Assembly (NCBI GenBank): GCA_946405185.1
Contig: CAMJGH010000008.1
Span: forward strand, 1-49,422
DNA length: 49,422 nt
Origin: an uncultured Lachnospiraceae bacterium
Lineage (GTDB): Bacteria; Bacillota; Clostridia; Lachnospirales; Lachnospiraceae
Direction of reading: 5' to 3'
Position 1 is the first letter of the stretch, and each line of letters begins with the position of its first letter. Under the pieces are notes generated by a model. That model was not told the origin of the DNA, ran no database searches, and was given only the letters and a program-made list of their open reading frames with translations. Below are positions 1-8,102 of the stretch, piece after piece. Position numbers and translations under genes: made by a program.

Positions 1-1186
1 CGTTTAGGCGCCGGCTGCCGTCCGAGGCCAGGCGGTACCGGTCCTTCGGGCAGCCGCCGTGGCAGAGAGTCTCCCACGGGCAGGTCTGGCACTCCGGCGG
101 CAGATCCGCCTTGGCGGCGCCAAAGGCTGTCTGTTCCGGAGAGGTGAGCAGGGAGGCCAGCGACGGACCGGTGTCTGCCGTATCCGAAACCGTTTCATCC
201 CGGGGATCATCCGGTGCTGCGGTCGGAACAGCCGGAAGCCGGATCTGTCCGCGGCAGTGCCCTTCATCCACGAAATGGTCGCAGGCGTACACCCGGCCGT
301 CGGCTTCGATGACGGGCGTCAGCCCGCAGGTTTTCGTGAGCGTGCACAGCGCCGGCTCGCCGCCGGCCAGCATCTTCGCGGTCTCCGCGAACAGTTGTAC
401 GTTGGTGCGGCCGAGATCGTGGAAGAACCACTCCGCGAAGACTTCCTTCAAAAACCGTCCGTAGGCCGGGCCGTCCACCGCGGCGGGGGTGGGCCTATCG
501 GCCGGCGCGCCGCCGATGGAGGGAGAGACCATGTCGGGAGCGGCTTTCCCGGCAAGACCGGCCGGAACATCCGCCGGGGCGCTTCTCGCCCCGCGGTCCG
601 TCACCGGCAGGAACTGCACCCACCCGGTGCCGAGGTCCCGCAGGTGCCGGTACACCTCCCGGCCGTGCGCGGCGGTATCCGCGTTCACGGTGCACAAAAG
701 GTCCGGCTGGATGCCGGCGGCCTGCAGGCGCTTCACGGCCGCTTCCACCGTCTCCCACGAGGGCGAGCCGTCCGCAAAGCGGCGGTGCGCATCGTGCAGG
801 GCGGGCGTGCCGTCCAGGCTTACGCCCACATCGAAATGGTTTTCGGCCAGAAACGCACAGAAGTCTTCCGTCAGAAGCGTCCCGTTGGTCTGCAGGTTGT
901 TCCAGGCCTCCCACCCTTCCGGGAGGTATTTCCGCTGCAGCTCCACCACTTTCCGAAAAAACGGCAGGCCCATCAGCGCCGGTTCGCCGCCGTGCCAGGT
1001 AAACGGCACTACGGGTCCCGTTGACGCCCCAATGACCGCCCGGATGACCGTCTCCAGCATCTTCTCATCCATGCGCGCAGGCACCCGTCCGGGCCCGTAG
1101 TCCGTGCCCAGATAGTAGCAGTAATCGCAGCGCATGTTGCAGGCGGAGCCTGCCGGCTTGATCATGGGAGAAAACGAGAGCTTCAT
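1..1186 (-). CDS. Radical SAM/SPASM protein, anaerobic sulfatase-maturase-like (3' end beyond window)
   Basis: Reading leftwards from ATG 1186, the protein opens with MKLSFSPMIKPAGSACNMRCDYCYY. The CxxxCxxC radical-SAM motif is at residues 16, 20 and 23 and should bind the 4Fe-4S cluster that cleaves S-adenosylmethionine. Further along are TWHGGEPALMG, TNGTLL and SLDGTPALHD, typical of the anSME/SPASM group. The C-terminal part is cysteine-rich (CTLTKTC, YACDHF, CQTCPWETLCHGGCPKDR), as expected for the two auxiliary clusters of a SPASM domain. anSME enzymes convert an active-site Cys or Ser of sulfatases to formylglycine, but no sulfatase is visible here, so the substrate is open and a peptide-modifying role is possible. 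About 395 codons are visible and the frame is still open at base 2. The start overlaps the stop of the upstream hydrolase as ATGA, suggesting translational coupling. Confidence 0.88.
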   Translation of the reverse strand, partial: MKLSFSPMIKPAGSACNMRCDYCYYLGTDYGPGRVPARMDEKMLETVIRAVIGASTGPVVPFTWHGGEPALMGLPFFRKVVELQRKYLPEGWEAWNNLQTNGTLLTEDFCAFLAENHFDVGVSLDGTPALHDAHRRFADGSPSWETVEAAVKRLQAAGIQPDLLCTVNADTAAHGREVYRHLRDLGTGWVQFLPVTDRGARSAPADVPAGLAGKAAPDMVSPSIGGAPADRPTPAAVDGPAYGRFLKEVFAEWFFHDLGRTNVQLFAETAKMLAGGEPALCTLTKTCGLTPVIEADGRVYACDHFVDEGHCRGQIRLPAVPTAAPDDPRDETVSDTADTGPSLASLLTSPEQTAFGAAKADLPPECQTCPWETLCHGGCPKDRYRLASDGSRRLN

Positions 1187-1947
1187 TTCAGATGAGCGTC
1201 CAGCCATTGTATGCATTTGTTCCACGAATCCATGGCCTGCTCCTGGCGGTAGACCGGCCGGTCGTAGTACCAGATGCCGTGGCCGGCGCCGTCGTAGCGC
1301 AGGAATTCATATTCTTTTCCGGCGGCCTTCAGCCGGGCTTCCAGCGCGTCCACCTCGGCCACGTCCGGGCGCCGGTCGTCGTTTCCGAAGATGCCCAGCA
1401 CCGGGCAGGAGAGGTTTTCGGTCAGATCCGCCGGCGAGACGGGCTGCTTTTCGGAGAGCTGTTCGGGGGCCTGTACCACGCCGCCGCCCCAGCAGTCCAC
1501 GCAGGCGTCAAAACCGTCGACGGAGCAGGCAGCCAGATACGCGTGCCGTCCGCCCGAGCACATGCCGATGACGCCCACCTTGCCGTTTCCGGTAGGGGAG
1601 AGGTGCAGGAAATCCAGCGCCGCCGCCGTATCGCCCATCACCTGCTCGTCGGGCCGGCCGCCTTCGGCCATGGACTGGGCGGCAATATCCGCCGGACGGC
1701 CTGTGCCCACGCGGGCGTAGATGTCCGGGCAGACCACTTCATACCCGTGCTCGGCAAAACGTCTGGCGCACTCGCGCTGCCACTCATCCCACCCCGGAAT
1801 GTGCGGGATCAGCACCAGCCCCGGGTGCGGGCCCGGTGTGAGCGGCCGGGCGTGATAGGCGCGGATGGCATCGCCATGCCAGCCCCGCAGCGAAATGGTC
1901 TCGGCGATCATGCCGGCGTAATCGCCGGTGTTCCATTGATTCCACAT
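1183..1947 (-). CDS. Dienelactone hydrolase family protein
   Basis: A 254-residue alpha/beta hydrolase. The nucleophile elbow reads GMCSGG, the cysteine form typical of dienelactone hydrolases rather than the serine GxSxG. An aspartate in FGNDDRRPD and a histidine in GAGHGIW complete a likely Cys-Asp-His triad. ATG 1947 is preferred over an upstream ATG at 1995 because GGAAAGGAGT lies just before it and homology-like sequence starts at MWNQWNTGD. No signal peptide is seen, so it should be cytoplasmic. It probably hydrolyses a lactone or small ester, but the substrate cannot be read from sequence. Its TGA overlaps the ATG of the radical-SAM gene (ATGA, 1183-1186), so the two are probably one transcript. 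Confidence 0.88.
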   Translation of the reverse strand: MWNQWNTGDYAGMIAETISLRGWHGDAIRAYHARPLTPGPHPGLVLIPHIPGWDEWQRECARRFAEHGYEVVCPDIYARVGTGRPADIAAQSMAEGGRPDEQVMGDTAAALDFLHLSPTGNGKVGVIGMCSGGRHAYLAACSVDGFDACVDCWGGGVVQAPEQLSEKQPVSPADLTENLSCPVLGIFGNDDRRPDVAEVDALEARLKAAGKEYEFLRYDGAGHGIWYYDRPVYRQEQAMDSWNKCIQWLDAHLK

Positions 1948-2136
1948 ACGGACTCCTTTCCTGGATCGTGTGTCCGGACAGCCCCGGACGGACAAGCCTT
2001 CTTCTGGTTTCCATTTTACTGTCCGATGCGCGTATTCGCAAGACAGCCTGAAAAAGAACGATCACCGAAAACACCCGGATGCGCACCGGGCACCGGGTAT
2101 GCTATACTGAACCCAGAAACGAAAGGAAGTCTGTTT

Positions 2137-3003
2137 ATGTACCGCTACGAGACGCATCTGCACACGGTGGAGGGGAGTGCCTGCGGCAAAACGCCGGGGC
2201 GGGAGTACCCGGCCATCTTTCAGGCAAAAGGCTACGCCGGCATCTTCATCACCGACCACTTTTACCACGGAAACACCCACCCCTCGCGCGATCTCCTCTG
2301 GGAAGAGTACGTGAACGCCTACACGCGTGGCTATGAGGAGGCCAAAGCGGCGGGCGATGCCATCGGCTTCCCGGTGTTTTTCGGCATCGAGGAGAACTTC
2401 GAGGGGGACGAATATCTGCTCTACGGTGTGGACAAGGCCTTTTTGCTGGCCCACCCGGAGATCCCGCACTGGACCAGAGAGGAGATGATCCGTCTCGTGC
2501 ACGAGGCCGGCGGTGCCGTCATGCAGGCGCACCCGTTCCGGGACCGCGACTACATCACGCAGATCCATCTCTACCCGGAGGAGGTGGACGGCATTGAGGG
2601 CATCAACACCGCCAATACGGCTGGCGACAACCTGGCCGCGCTCTGCTATGCCGAGCGGTTCGGCCTGATGATCCAGGCCGGGTCGGACACGCACGATCAG
2701 GCGAAGATCGGCCCCGGAAACGGCGGCATCCTGTACGATACGCCCATCACGTCCGAGAGGGATTTTGCCGGGAGGCTTTGCCGCCGCGAAAAGCCGCACA
2801 TCTTCTATCCGGAGGAGCTGTTTGCAGGCCTTGGCGGCCTGCAGGTAAACCTTCCGGTGGAGGTCCGCCGCGGAGGCCGGTGGGAGGATGTGTCCGGGGA
2901 AGAACTGCGCGCCTGGTTTGAAAAAGCCGGTGCCGAAACGGATGCCGCACTCCCGCAGCCGGAGGGAATTGTGAAAGAGATCGTCTCCCGGCTGGGAGCG
3001 TGA
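2137..3003 (+). CDS. PHP domain metal-dependent phosphoesterase-like protein
   Basis: A 288-residue protein with the PHP metal-ligand pattern: HLH at residues 7 and 9, TDH at 39-41, a Glu pair at 85-86, AHPFRD in the middle and GSDTHD further on. PHP proteins use two or three metal ions to hydrolyse phosphoesters, for example histidinol phosphate or oligonucleotides. This stand-alone form is not fused to a polymerase, and its substrate is unknown. ATG 2137 was chosen because GAAAGGAAG precedes it and the metal motif begins within ten residues. The much longer open frame upstream runs through the divergent hydrolase gene and is not coding. The gene for a small lipoprotein follows after 37 bp and may be co-transcribed. 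Confidence 0.85.
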   Translation: MYRYETHLHTVEGSACGKTPGREYPAIFQAKGYAGIFITDHFYHGNTHPSRDLLWEEYVNAYTRGYEEAKAAGDAIGFPVFFGIEENFEGDEYLLYGVDKAFLLAHPEIPHWTREEMIRLVHEAGGAVMQAHPFRDRDYITQIHLYPEEVDGIEGINTANTAGDNLAALCYAERFGLMIQAGSDTHDQAKIGPGNGGILYDTPITSERDFAGRLCRREKPHIFYPEELFAGLGGLQVNLPVEVRRGGRWEDVSGEELRAWFEKAGAETDAALPQPEGIVKEIVSRLGA

Positions 3004-3040
3004 GGCAGGGCATTCCTGCCGGAAGGAGAGGAGGTTTGCG

Positions 3041-3493
3041 ATGAGGAAAACCGTGCTGTTGCTGCTGTCAGTCATGCTGCTGTTGTCTTCCGGGTGCCAG
3101 AAGGAAGTCCCGCCGCTGCCCACGGCGCAGGAGATGCTGACACGTCACGCCAGAGCGTTTGAGGTGGAACTGCCGGAGGAAGTGCGCATAATAGATTATC
3201 AGCACAGCTCGGACGGAGGATGGTTCGGTGACGGCGTGTGGTTTTATGCCGTCGAATGCGAGGAAGCAGCCGCCGGTTTTTCCGACGAGGCCTTCACGAT
3301 GCCTGAGCGGCCCTGGCCGAAGCTGGAACGGCAGTGGAAGTTCTTTACAGAGTCCGGGCTGAGCATGCCGGAGTGGGATTTCTCGCAGCCGGCCGCGTAC
3401 AGGGAGACCCTCAGCAAGGAGAGAGATAACGGCTTTCTGATCGTTCACCGGCCGGGAGAGACGATGTATTATATCCTGGTCTGGTATACCTGA
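3041..3493 (+). CDS. Small hypothetical lipoprotein
   Basis: A 150-residue protein starting MRKTVLLLLSVMLLLSSGC. This is a classic lipoprotein signal with a lipobox (LSSGC) and lipidation at Cys 19, so the mature protein should be anchored on the outer face of the membrane. The mature part is acidic and Trp/Tyr-rich, with no motif I can name. GGAAGGAGAGGAGG lies just before the ATG. It sits 37 bp after the PHP gene and 31 bp before the Gfo/Idh/MocA gene, all on the same strand, so it may belong to one operon, although no functional link is evident. Confidence 0.75.
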   Translation: MRKTVLLLLSVMLLLSSGCQKEVPPLPTAQEMLTRHARAFEVELPEEVRIIDYQHSSDGGWFGDGVWFYAVECEEAAAGFSDEAFTMPERPWPKLERQWKFFTESGLSMPEWDFSQPAAYRETLSKERDNGFLIVHRPGETMYYILVWYT

Positions 3494-3524
3494 GACAGAG
3501 AAAGGCCTGATAAGGAGGAAGCAT

Positions 3525-4625
3525 ATGAACAGTGACATCTGCACCATCGGCGTGATCGGCGCTGGCGCCATCAGCGGCATTTACTTAAAGAACCTCACCG
3601 GCGTGATGCCGGGCGTGCGCGTGAAATGCGTGAGTGCGGCCCACTTCGAGCGGGCGCAGAAGAAAGCGGAAGAGTACGGCGTACTGGCCGTGACCACGGA
3701 GGAGATGCTGGCAGACCCGGAGGTGGACATGGTCCTGGTGCTCACCCCGGTGGATACGCACTACGCGCTCATCAGGGCGGCGCTTACGGCCGGCAAGCAC
3801 GTCTACACCGAGAAGACCATCACGCAGACTTCCGAAGAAGCCGCCGAACTGCGCCGGCTGGCCGCGGAGCGCGGGCTGTACCTGGGGTGCGCCCCGGATA
3901 CGGTGCTGGGCGCCTCCCTGCAGACGGCCCGGAAAGCCCTCGAAGACGGCGTGATCGGCGAGGTGACCGGGTTCTCGGCCTGCATCACCCGCAGCAACGA
4001 TTTTCTGACCGGGTACCTGCCTTTCCTGCGCCTGCCCGGCGCCGGCGCGCTGCGCGACTACCTCATCTACTACTTGAACGCGCTGGTCAGCCTCTTGGGC
4101 CCGGTGGCGGAGGTTTCCGCGAAGATCCGCACGCCGTACCCCACGCGCGTCAACCCCGTGCCCGGCACGCCGGACTACGGCAAAGAGATCCCCACCCCCA
4201 ACGAGAGCATCGTCACTGCGTGGGTGGAGCTGGAGAGCGGCCTGACCGGGACACTGACCGAGATGAACGAGACCATCCTGCACGATCTGGCGGACTTCAT
4301 GATCTACGGCCGCGAGGGCGTGCTGCTGCTCGGCTGCCCGAACAACTTCGGTGATCCGGTGCGCATCCTGAAGAACGCCGGCCGCGAGACCCCCGTCCCG
4401 CAACCGCTGCCTATGACAAAGCTCTACGCGGAGAATTCCCGCGGCGTGGGCCCGGCGGAGATGGCCGCGGCCATCCGGGAAGGCCGGCCGTCGCGCATGG
4501 ACGCCTCCCGGGCAGCCCACCTGCTGGATGTCATCGAGGCCATGGAAGAGAGCGACCGCACCGGGAGGAGCGTAAAGGTGGCAAGTACCTGTGACATCCC
4601 GAAGGCGTTGCTGGAAGGGCTGTAA
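3525..4625 (+). CDS. Gfo/Idh/MocA family NAD(P)-dependent oxidoreductase
   Basis: A 366-residue protein with an N-terminal Rossmann fold (IGVIGAGAISGIYLKNL) that binds NAD(P). The family's EKP position appears as TEKTIT around residue 105, and a C-terminal alpha/beta domain carries the substrate. These enzymes oxidise or reduce hydroxyl or keto groups of sugars, inositols and related compounds. The substrate is not deducible. TAAGGAGGAA precedes the ATG at good spacing. It is the last GC-rich gene before the AT-rich histidine-kinase region. The gap to the kinase is only about 50 bp and shows no hairpin terminator. Confidence 0.86.
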   Translation: MNSDICTIGVIGAGAISGIYLKNLTGVMPGVRVKCVSAAHFERAQKKAEEYGVLAVTTEEMLADPEVDMVLVLTPVDTHYALIRAALTAGKHVYTEKTITQTSEEAAELRRLAAERGLYLGCAPDTVLGASLQTARKALEDGVIGEVTGFSACITRSNDFLTGYLPFLRLPGAGALRDYLIYYLNALVSLLGPVAEVSAKIRTPYPTRVNPVPGTPDYGKEIPTPNESIVTAWVELESGLTGTLTEMNETILHDLADFMIYGREGVLLLGCPNNFGDPVRILKNAGRETPVPQPLPMTKLYAENSRGVGPAEMAAAIREGRPSRMDASRAAHLLDVIEAMEESDRTGRSVKVASTCDIPKALLEGL

Positions 4626-4673
4626 ACCTTTCACAATATCAGTATTCCTGTCTAAGTGTGGAAACAAGAGCGT

Positions 4674-5798
4674 ATGAAAAATGAGGCAAAAAGAAAAAAC
4701 ACACTTTTATTATGCCTGATGTTTGCTTGCCTGTTAACGGGTGCCTTGGCTATTGTATTATCAGGGTATGTATTAAAGGGATTGATAAAAGCCATCCTAT
4801 ATCGAAATGAAGAAAAGGCAACCGTGGAGGTAATGAGGAGAATATGGGCGGTACAAATATGGATTTTTCTTTTGGAGATCGTAGCGTTATTGTCAAAAAA
4901 TCACATTCATATAATAAGCCTGAATAGTAACAGGGAGCTTATATTCTTTACTATCTTTTCTGCCACGAGTGGACTAGGGGGGCTTTTTTATGTGCTTAGA
5001 TTAGTTTCCGGCTCCTTTTTTTTGAAATGGCCGCTGTTAACAATCTTATGTATCCTTGTAATTGCTGATTTGTCAGGAATGATGGTTCTATTTGTCGTAC
5101 AACGTAATATAGAAAGGATATGTCAACTTCAGAATGCTCAGGAGCGGAAAGAAAAAGACATGATACAAGGAGTTCAGGAGCAGCTGAACCTCTATGAAGG
5201 TCAGCGGATTCTGGTGCATGACTTTCGAAAGCAGATGATGATGGTAAGCTCCTTTGCAGAAAAAGGAGAGTGGGAATCGTTGGTTTCCTATGTGAGATCA
5301 ATTGCCGGAAATCTTGCCTGGGAGGAAGTATCTTTGAGCCAGAATCCGATCCTGAATCGGATTCTGTTAAAATACCGTGAAGAGTGTCGAAATAAAAGTA
5401 TTTCCTTTCACTGTTCCAGCAAAGAGGAGATTCCGTTCTTCCTTTCATATGAAGAAACGGTCGCTCTCTTTGGGAATCTGCTGGAGAATGCAGTAGAAGC
5501 AGCAGAAAAAAGCAAAGATGCCTATGTGGATTTATCCGTTCATTCACGTGATACACAAGGTGGGGAAGTATTGAACGTAATGCTTCAAAACAGTGCAGTA
5601 CAGAAGCCGCTTATACGTGGTGGACAATGGCTGACTTCAAAAGCTGAGTGGGGAAGGCACGGTGTGGGTATGCGCAGTATCCAGACTGTTCTTAAAAGGC
5701 ATAATGGCCGGATGGAGTATTGTTACGACGAAGAAAAAAAGAGTCTGACGATAGAACTGACAATGCTTGATAAGGAAAAAAGTGTTGGCGATATGTAA
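4674..5798 (+). CDS. Sensor histidine kinase with GHKL ATPase domain (AgrC/LytS-type)
   Basis: About 374 residues. The N-terminal part, roughly residues 10-155, has four to five hydrophobic segments without a recognisable extracellular domain, as in AgrC-like peptide sensors. A helical linker leads to the phosphoacceptor motif VHDFRKQ (His 182, in the HDxRK style of this class). The ATPase follows, with an N box at residues 268-275 (NLLENAVE) and a G box GRHGVGM near residue 330. It should autophosphorylate and pass phosphate to a LytTR regulator. The only one nearby is encoded at 9624-10403, at the end of the next operon. A GTG at 4656 would add six residues, but ATG 4674 has the better start context. 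The gene is clearly AT-richer than genes to its left, suggesting acquisition. Confidence 0.88.
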   Translation: MKNEAKRKNTLLLCLMFACLLTGALAIVLSGYVLKGLIKAILYRNEEKATVEVMRRIWAVQIWIFLLEIVALLSKNHIHIISLNSNRELIFFTIFSATSGLGGLFYVLRLVSGSFFLKWPLLTILCILVIADLSGMMVLFVVQRNIERICQLQNAQERKEKDMIQGVQEQLNLYEGQRILVHDFRKQMMMVSSFAEKGEWESLVSYVRSIAGNLAWEEVSLSQNPILNRILLKYREECRNKSISFHCSSKEEIPFFLSYEETVALFGNLLENAVEAAEKSKDAYVDLSVHSRDTQGGEVLNVMLQNSAVQKPLIRGGQWLTSKAEWGRHGVGMRSIQTVLKRHNGRMEYCYDEEKKSLTIELTMLDKEKSVGDM

Positions 5799-5888
5799 AC
5801 AGTATTGTTAATCCTGTAAGAGTCCGTAATGAATAAAGGAAGATGCCTGGTCAACATTCTGGTATCAGAGCGTGGGGGTGATGTGTGA

Positions 5889-5954
5889 TTCGTGCAGTTT
5901 CGCATGCTGTTCGTGCAGTATGTATTGAAAGATTATTCTTTCTTGAGTTATAAG
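5889..5954 (+). promoter_or_regulatory. Putative LytTR-regulated promoter with paired direct repeats
   Basis: The 10-mer TTCGTGCAGT occurs at 5889-5898 and again exactly at 5910-5919. The start-to-start distance is 21 bp, two helical turns. Five bases further on is TTGAAA (5925-5930), an 18-bp spacer, and TATAAG (5949-5954), a good sigma-A promoter. Two directly repeated boxes about 21-22 bp apart next to the -35 element is the arrangement known for AgrA/PlnC-type LytTR regulators. The operon it would drive ends with a LytTR regulator gene, so autoregulation is the natural inference. The repeat word itself differs from known consensus boxes. Confidence 0.6.
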
Positions 5955-5993
5955 TAAGATGCCATGCTCTGAAAGGGGTAGGAGATCACATCG

Positions 5994-6068
5994 ATGCCAT
6001 GGAAGCTGGCTCGTTTACACCGTCATAACCTTTCTGACCGGCAGGGCAATGCCCTGCCGGTTTTGTGA
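5994..6068 (+). CDS. Possible 24-residue leader peptide overlapping a terminator hairpin
   Basis: ATG 5994 follows AAGGGGTAGGAG at 9-nt spacing and opens a 24-codon frame (MPWKLARLHRHNL... ending in PVL). It begins about 35 bp downstream of the predicted start of the LytTR-type promoter transcript. Codons 15-23 run through the perfect hairpin at 6038-6060, and the stop is at 6066. A ribosome translating this frame would cover the hairpin. It may be a leader peptide, a small product or chance. The peptide has no membrane segment and no recognisable pheromone motif. Confidence 0.35.
   Translation: MPWKLARLHRHNLSDRQGNALPVL
6038..6064 (+). terminator. Hairpin terminator or attenuator before the lipoprotein-ABC operon
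   Basis: Perfect 10-bp arms CCGGCAGGGC (6038-6047) and GCCCTGCCGG (6051-6060) with a 3-nt loop are followed by TTTT. It lies after the histidine kinase gene but also downstream of the LytTR-type promoter and 29 bp before the next gene. It could end the kinase transcript, attenuate the operon, or do both. Confidence 0.65.
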
Positions 6069-6092
6069 AACCTTTTTTGAGGGGGGGATACT

Positions 6093-7286
6093 ATGAAAAG
6101 GTTGCTTTTGGGTGGGATGATCGTTCTGTGGTGCCTTATGTTCGCTGCGTGTGCTGCCAATCCGGATGAAAAGCGCGAAGTATTCCCTGATACGATCACA
6201 TATGAGAATGGCCATCTTTCCGGAGAAGTGATGACGGGGATTCGTGTAGACGCTGATGCAGAACAGCCTCGTCAGATGGCGTATCCGGTGCTGCACACCG
6301 AGTTTGACAGCAGCGCTTCATTTGAGGAGATTGCGGCGATCCTGCTGCCGGGAAAAGAATTGATCATGAGTCCAGAGGTTGCACAATGGCCGGGATATCG
6401 CAGCGGAAGGACGGCGGATGGCTGGGTATTGGTCGTACAGGAGAATTATCGTATGGTGCGGTGTCTGTATGGTACAGATGACGGCATGAGTGATATCGAG
6501 TGGAAACACAATATCGTTGAACAATGGGGCAGTGATGCAGCCACCAGACTGTATCGGGAACCAGTGGAATTTGGACCTCACGGTCAGGACGATCTGAAAG
6601 AACTGCCTCGTGCTGCGACGATCCTGGAAATGCATTCTCTGCTAAGGGATCAGCTGAAGATTCCGGTTACGGAGGAGCCGGCGCTGATGGTCGGTTTTTC
6701 AGCGGAGGATCTGATGGCCATGTGGCAGGAGATCCTTCAGCGTTCTCCCGAACTGGAAGAGTTGCTGGGAACACCGCCGGAGTTCACGGAAGAAGACGAA
6801 TTCTATTATATTATTTGGAACGAAGAGATAGAAGGCTTGGAGATGGCCGGCAACAATTATATCTTTGACAATACTCAACGCTCTTTTCGGGCCAATTATG
6901 AGGCTGGCAGTACTGTGATCCTGATGGTCGGACGAAACGGGCTTGAATCGCTCTTTGCCGAAGGCCAGCATTATCATGTCCTGTCCCGGGAAGAACCGGA
7001 AGAGATAATGCCGCTTTCGAAGGCGCTGACATATCTCCCGGATTATTATGCAGATACGGAAATAGCAGAAGGAGAAGAGCGGCTTATCACGAAGATCCTC
7101 TTCCGGTATACCCCGGTTGTGACAAAGGTAAAGGGAACGTTTGACTGTCTGGCAGATCTCGTGCCGGTGTGGATGTTTGAGACCACCTACCAGGAGCAGG
7201 GGGGATGGAACAGAACTTTTTGGGACGTGATCTATGTGAACGCCATCACGGGGGAGATCTTGTGGCCGACGAAAGGAGTGGAGTAA
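6093..7286 (+). CDS. Lipoprotein associated with an ABC-2 transporter
   Basis: A 397-residue protein beginning MKRLLLGGMIVLWCLMFAAC, a lipoprotein signal with lipidation at Cys 20. The mature part is acidic and has no transmembrane helix. Near the C-terminus VPVWMFE followed by IYVNAITGEIL resembles the last strand pair of PepSY/YcdB-like extracytoplasmic domains, though this is a weak match. GAGGGGGGG precedes the ATG. It is the first gene of an operon with two permeases, an ATPase and a LytTR regulator. Lipoproteins in such loci often bind the transported or sensed peptide (as LanI immunity proteins do), which is a reasonable guess here but is not shown by the sequence. Confidence 0.8.
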   Translation: MKRLLLGGMIVLWCLMFAACAANPDEKREVFPDTITYENGHLSGEVMTGIRVDADAEQPRQMAYPVLHTEFDSSASFEEIAAILLPGKELIMSPEVAQWPGYRSGRTADGWVLVVQENYRMVRCLYGTDDGMSDIEWKHNIVEQWGSDAATRLYREPVEFGPHGQDDLKELPRAATILEMHSLLRDQLKIPVTEEPALMVGFSAEDLMAMWQEILQRSPELEELLGTPPEFTEEDEFYYIIWNEEIEGLEMAGNNYIFDNTQRSFRANYEAGSTVILMVGRNGLESLFAEGQHYHVLSREEPEEIMPLSKALTYLPDYYADTEIAEGEERLITKILFRYTPVVTKVKGTFDCLADLVPVWMFETTYQEQGGWNRTFWDVIYVNAITGEILWPTKGVE

Positions 7287-7328
7287 GTAGGATCAAAGAA
7301 AGCTGGTCACCGTAAAGGAAAGGAAAGC

Positions 7329-8102
7329 ATGATCAAGGGAACTCTTACGGTGCTTGTAAAGCGTCCGTTCACAGGGATATTGGTTTTGGCACTCGGAATG
7401 GCGACGGTATTGATGTCTGCGTATGACATTGTCCAAACTCTTTCTGGCAGTTATCCGGTAAGTGTGGAATACTGGATGATCTTTTCCCGGGCGACCCAGT
7501 TCCATCCAATCCTTTATGCGGGATGTTCATTCCTGTCATTAAGCGTTTTCTGTGGTGAATGGCGCAGCGGTGCCTGGAAGTACAAAGAGGTAAGAATCGG
7601 TAAGAAGCGATACGTACGCGACAGCGTTATGCTGCACTGGCTGTGTTCTTTTTTCGTTTCCCTTGTTGCCAATTTGGTGTGCACCGCGGTGTTGGTCGTG
7701 CTGGGCAGTCTTAATGGAGTTCCCCTGCGAGATGCCAAAAACCCGGAGTTTCTGATCGTCGGCAGTCTGCCGATCGACTGGCTGATGCGGTTTATGATGC
7801 AGGCACTCGCCTGCGGATTCTGGTCTATGCTGGGGTTTCTGGTGGCCCAGCTGCAAAATGACCTGTTTCTGGCTCTGGCGGTGCCCGCGGCGGCGTATAT
7901 GGGGTTGAACTTTCTAAGCATGAAAATGCTCCCGATGCCGTTTAAAACCGGGTTTGGAAACATGGAAATGCTGGTATATCCAGAACATCAGGTGCAGCGC
8001 TTTTTCCTGTTTTCCGCTTTTTTGGGTTTGTTAACGGCTCTGGCCGGTTCGGCCGCCGCTGATCTGCTGAAGAAAAGAGTCGAATATGAAAGGATTTCGT
8101 AA
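7329..8102 (+). CDS. ABC-2 type transporter permease subunit 1
   Basis: A 257-residue protein with about six hydrophobic segments (near residues 15-35, 50-70, 100-125, 145-170, 175-195 and 225-250). It lacks a signal peptide and matches the size of LanE/LanG-like ABC-2 permeases. No sequence motif fixes the substrate. It follows the lipoprotein gene by 42 bp with AAAGGAAAGGAAAG before the ATG. The next permease gene overlaps its 3' end by 17 bp, so both should be made in a fixed ratio. With the partner permease and the ATPase it should form an exporter or self-protection pump for a hydrophobic compound or peptide. Confidence 0.82.
   Translation: MIKGTLTVLVKRPFTGILVLALGMATVLMSAYDIVQTLSGSYPVSVEYWMIFSRATQFHPILYAGCSFLSLSVFCGEWRSGAWKYKEVRIGKKRYVRDSVMLHWLCSFFVSLVANLVCTAVLVVLGSLNGVPLRDAKNPEFLIVGSLPIDWLMRFMMQALACGFWSMLGFLVAQLQNDLFLALAVPAAAYMGLNFLSMKMLPMPFKTGFGNMEMLVYPEHQVQRFFLFSAFLGLLTALAGSAAADLLKKRVEYERIS

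Noticed and set aside
3585-4667. Long minus-strand frames opposite the oxidoreductase and many other GC-rich genes
   Set aside because: They are codon-shadow frames typical of GC-rich DNA, His/Arg/Gly-rich, with no ribosome sites or family motifs.
5723-5905. Minus-strand 60-codon frame in the kinase-lipoprotein gap
   Set aside because: It overlaps the kinase 3' end and the direct-repeat promoter, has no ribosome site and shows no family resemblance.
5799-6092. Search for an AgrD-like pheromone gene next to the AgrC-like kinase
   Set aside because: The only small frame (5994-6068) lacks the amphipathic leader, a cysteine and the acidic tail of AgrD, and no AgrB gene is present.
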